Source: DATFVJ01 sp035517695
GTDB taxonomy: Bacteria; Actinomycetota; Actinomycetes; Streptosporangiales; Streptosporangiaceae
Reading direction: 5' to 3'
NCBI GenBank assembly: GCA_035517695.1
Contig: DATIYI010000430.1
Coordinates: forward strand, 1 to 23,005
DNA: 23,005 nucleotides
Part shown: positions 21,607-23,005 of the stretch, piece by piece
How the letters are laid out: each line of letters starts with the position of its first letter
Position numbering within the stretch: position 1 is the first letter of the stretch
Translations under genes and position numbers: made by a program
Notes under the pieces: generated by a model
The model's database searches: none
Told to the model about the DNA's origin: nothing
What the model saw: the letters and a program-made list of their open reading frames with translations, nothing else

Positions 21607-23005
21607 CGTTGTGGCAACCGGCATGACCGGTGCCGACGCCGCCGCGAACGGGATTGCGAGCCCCCTAAGGACTGATCTGGGAGATTCCGGGCCCGCTGGG
21701 TCCGAGGTGCTCGACGACGGCGCGGCGGGGTCTGGCCTGCCTGCGCCAGGGCGCAGGCCTGGTGCGGGCGCGGCCAAGGATGCCGCTGCGGGCGCGGCCA
21801 ACGATGCGGCTGCGGGTAAGACCGCCGCGGGGGCGCCGGACCTTACCGCCGACGTGCCTGGCCATGCCGCAACCGATCAAGCAGCACCAGGGCACATAGC
21901 GCCAGGCCAGGCCCCCGCGCCAGGCCAGGCCCCCCCGCCACAGCAGGCCGAACCGGACCAAGGGACGCCAGGCAGGCAGCGGCTGGGCCACGGCAGGCCA
22001 CACCAGCGCCCGGCCGAAGGTGATCAGGCCGGGGAGCGCAGTGGCGGCGACCCGGCCGGGCCGGGCGAGGCGGGCGCATCGCCTGGTGGCGCGGCTGAAA
22101 GCCGTCCTGGCGGCGCGGGCGGCCACGCCGGAGTGCGCCGCAGGCTGGCCAGGCTCGGAGCGCAGCGGACGAGCACGATGAACCCGGTGCTCGAACCGCT
22201 GATCAAGACGGTGCGCGCGACCCACCCGAAGGCCGATGTCCGCCTGATCGAGCGCGCCTACGATGTCGCTGCCTATTGGCACCGCGACCAGCAGCGCAAG
22301 AGCGGCGACCCGTATATCACCCACCCACTGGCCGTCACGACAATTCTCGCCGAGCTTGGCATGAATCCCGAGACGCTGTGTGCGGCGCTGCTGCACGATA
22401 CGGTCGAGGACACTCCGTACACGCTCGCCCAGATCCGTTCGGAGTTCGGTGCGGACATCGCGGCCCTGGTGGATGGTGTCACCAAGCTTGACAAGGTCAA
22501 GTACGGTGAGGCCGCAGAGGCGGAGACGGTACGCAAGATGGTCGTCGCCATGTCCCGCGACATCCGGGTCCTGGTGATTAAGCTCGCCGACCGGCTGCAC
22601 AACATGCGCACGCTCAGGTACCTGCCACGCGTCAAGCAGGAGCGCAAGTCCAGGGAGACACTGGAGATTTTCGCGCCGCTCGCGCACCGGCTCGGCATGA
22701 ACACGATCAAGTGGGAACTCGAGGACCTCGCGTTCGTGACGCTGTACCCGAAACGGTATGACGAAATCGCCCGCATGGTTTCCGAGCGCGCACCGCGCCG
22801 CGATGTTTTCCTGCAAGACGTGGTCGCGGAGGTTTCCGCGGACCTGCGCGAGGCGAAGATCAAAGCGACCGTGACCGGCCGGCCCAAGCACTACTACTCG
22901 ATCTATCAGAAGATGATCGCCCGCAACGTCGAGTTCGACGAGATCTACGACCTCGTGGGCATCAGGGTCCTCGTCGACTCGGTGCGCGACTGCTACGCGG
23001 CGCTC
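21596..23005 (+). CDS. relA: Bifunctional (p)ppGpp synthetase/hydrolase Rel, N-terminal part
   Basis: Long RelA/SpoT homologue controlling the stringent response; 470 codons are present and the gene runs off the window. GTG at 21596 is chosen because GAGGAG at 21585-21590 lies 5 bases upstream and the frame is open. The first 194 residues are Ala/Gly/Pro-rich, with no motif. Conserved sequence starts at MNPVLEPLIKTVRATHP. The HD hydrolase domain is seen by YITHPLAV and HDTVEDT (His267, Asp268, Glu271, Asp272). The synthetase domain begins with GRPKHYYSIYQKM and YDLVGIRVLV before the cut. The ribosome-binding TGS and ACT regions are outside the window. ATG at 22178 would give a conventional length but has no good ribosome binding site that I see. 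Confidence 0.94.
   Translation, partial: MSGDVVATGMTGADAAANGIASPLRTDLGDSGPAGSEVLDDGAAGSGLPAPGRRPGAGAAKDAAAGAANDAAAGKTAAGAPDLTADVPGHAATDQAAPGHIAPGQAPAPGQAPPPQQAEPDQGTPGRQRLGHGRPHQRPAEGDQAGERSGGDPAGPGEAGASPGGAAESRPGGAGGHAGVRRRLARLGAQRTSTMNPVLEPLIKTVRATHPKADVRLIERAYDVAAYWHRDQQRKSGDPYITHPLAVTTILAELGMNPETLCAALLHDTVEDTPYTLAQIRSEFGADIAALVDGVTKLDKVKYGEAAEAETVRKMVVAMSRDIRVLVIKLADRLHNMRTLRYLPRVKQERKSRETLEIFAPLAHRLGMNTIKWELEDLAFVTLYPKRYDEIARMVSERAPRRDVFLQDVVAEVSADLREAKIKATVTGRPKHYYSIYQKMIARNVEFDEIYDLVGIRVLVDSVRDCYAAL
21764..21811 (+). repeat. 24-bp tandem repeat in the Rel N-terminal extension
   Basis: Two 24-base units (21764-21787 and 21788-21811) encode AGAAKDAA and AGAANDAA. They differ at only two bases. 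The period is 8 codons, so the frame is kept. Confidence 0.85.
21899..21934 (+). repeat. 18-bp tandem repeat in the Rel N-terminal extension
   Basis: GCGCCAGGCCAGGCCCCC is repeated exactly at 21899-21916 and 21917-21934, encoding APGQAP twice. It adds to the Pro/Ala-rich disordered region before the HD domain. Confidence 0.88.

Noticed and set aside
21665..22891. Long open frame on the minus strand (408 codons)
   Set aside because: It is antisense to rel, whose frame shows clear HD and synthetase motifs; the antisense product is low-complexity.

Overview
This is a high-GC window from an actinomycete (phylum Actinomycetota). The evidence is the conserved phosphatidylinositol/PIM lipid cluster pgsA-patA-pimA, GTG and TTG starts with strong Shine-Dalgarno sites, a LexA-type palindrome in front of ruvCAB, and the classical actinobacterial gene order pdxS-pdxT-yebC-ruvC-ruvA-ruvB-yajC-secD-secF-apt-rel. 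I cannot name the genus from sequence alone. The long Ala/Pro/Gly-rich tails suggest a filamentous actinomycete rather than a mycobacterium.

Layout. 1-132: a very strong 21-pair hairpin. 133-2283 (-): an EF-G-like GTPase (EF-G2 type). 2482-5311 (+): pgsA, patA and pimA, which make PI phosphate, acylate PIM and add the first mannose to PI. 5440-6048 (+): a LemA-like membrane protein. 6049-6705: a non-coding stretch with a partly duplicated sequence, a good promoter and a 13-bp tandem repeat. 6706-7653 (+): pdxS. 7681-8125 (+): a broken remnant of the C-terminus of a glycogen-debranching (amylo-alpha-1,6-glucosidase-like) protein. 8159-8203: a perfect 15-bp x3 repeat touching the ribosome binding site of pdxT. 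8214-10750 (+): pdxT, yebC and an Eis-like acetyltransferase. 10863-12261 and on to 13481 (+): SOS box and ruvC-ruvA-ruvB, tightly coupled by 4-nt overlaps. 13482-14113: a gap with an 18-bp minisatellite and the likely yajC promoter. 14114-18557 (+): yajC, secD, secF and apt. 18668-20320 (-): a membrane protein with an alpha/beta-hydrolase-like C-terminal half, possibly preceded by a coupled 35-residue hydrophobic ORF. 20722-21606 (+): a PAP2/Aur1-like membrane enzyme. 21596-23005 (+): the start of the bifunctional (p)ppGpp synthetase/hydrolase rel, cut by the window end.

How the genes work together. Three envelope themes recur: PI/PIM synthesis (pgsA, patA, pimA), protein export (yajC, secD, secF) and two uncharacterised membrane enzymes between apt and rel. 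Pyridoxal phosphate synthase (pdxS plus pdxT), Holliday-junction processing (ruvCAB), purine salvage (apt), translation support (EF-G2, YebC) and the stringent response (rel) complete a housekeeping window.

No unmistakable new defence, mobile or biosynthetic system is visible. The more interesting signals are the unusual density of short tandem repeats in gaps and in protein tails, the debranching-enzyme fossil splitting pdxS from pdxT, the two membrane genes between apt and rel, and the possible small coupled ORF in front of the hydrolase gene.
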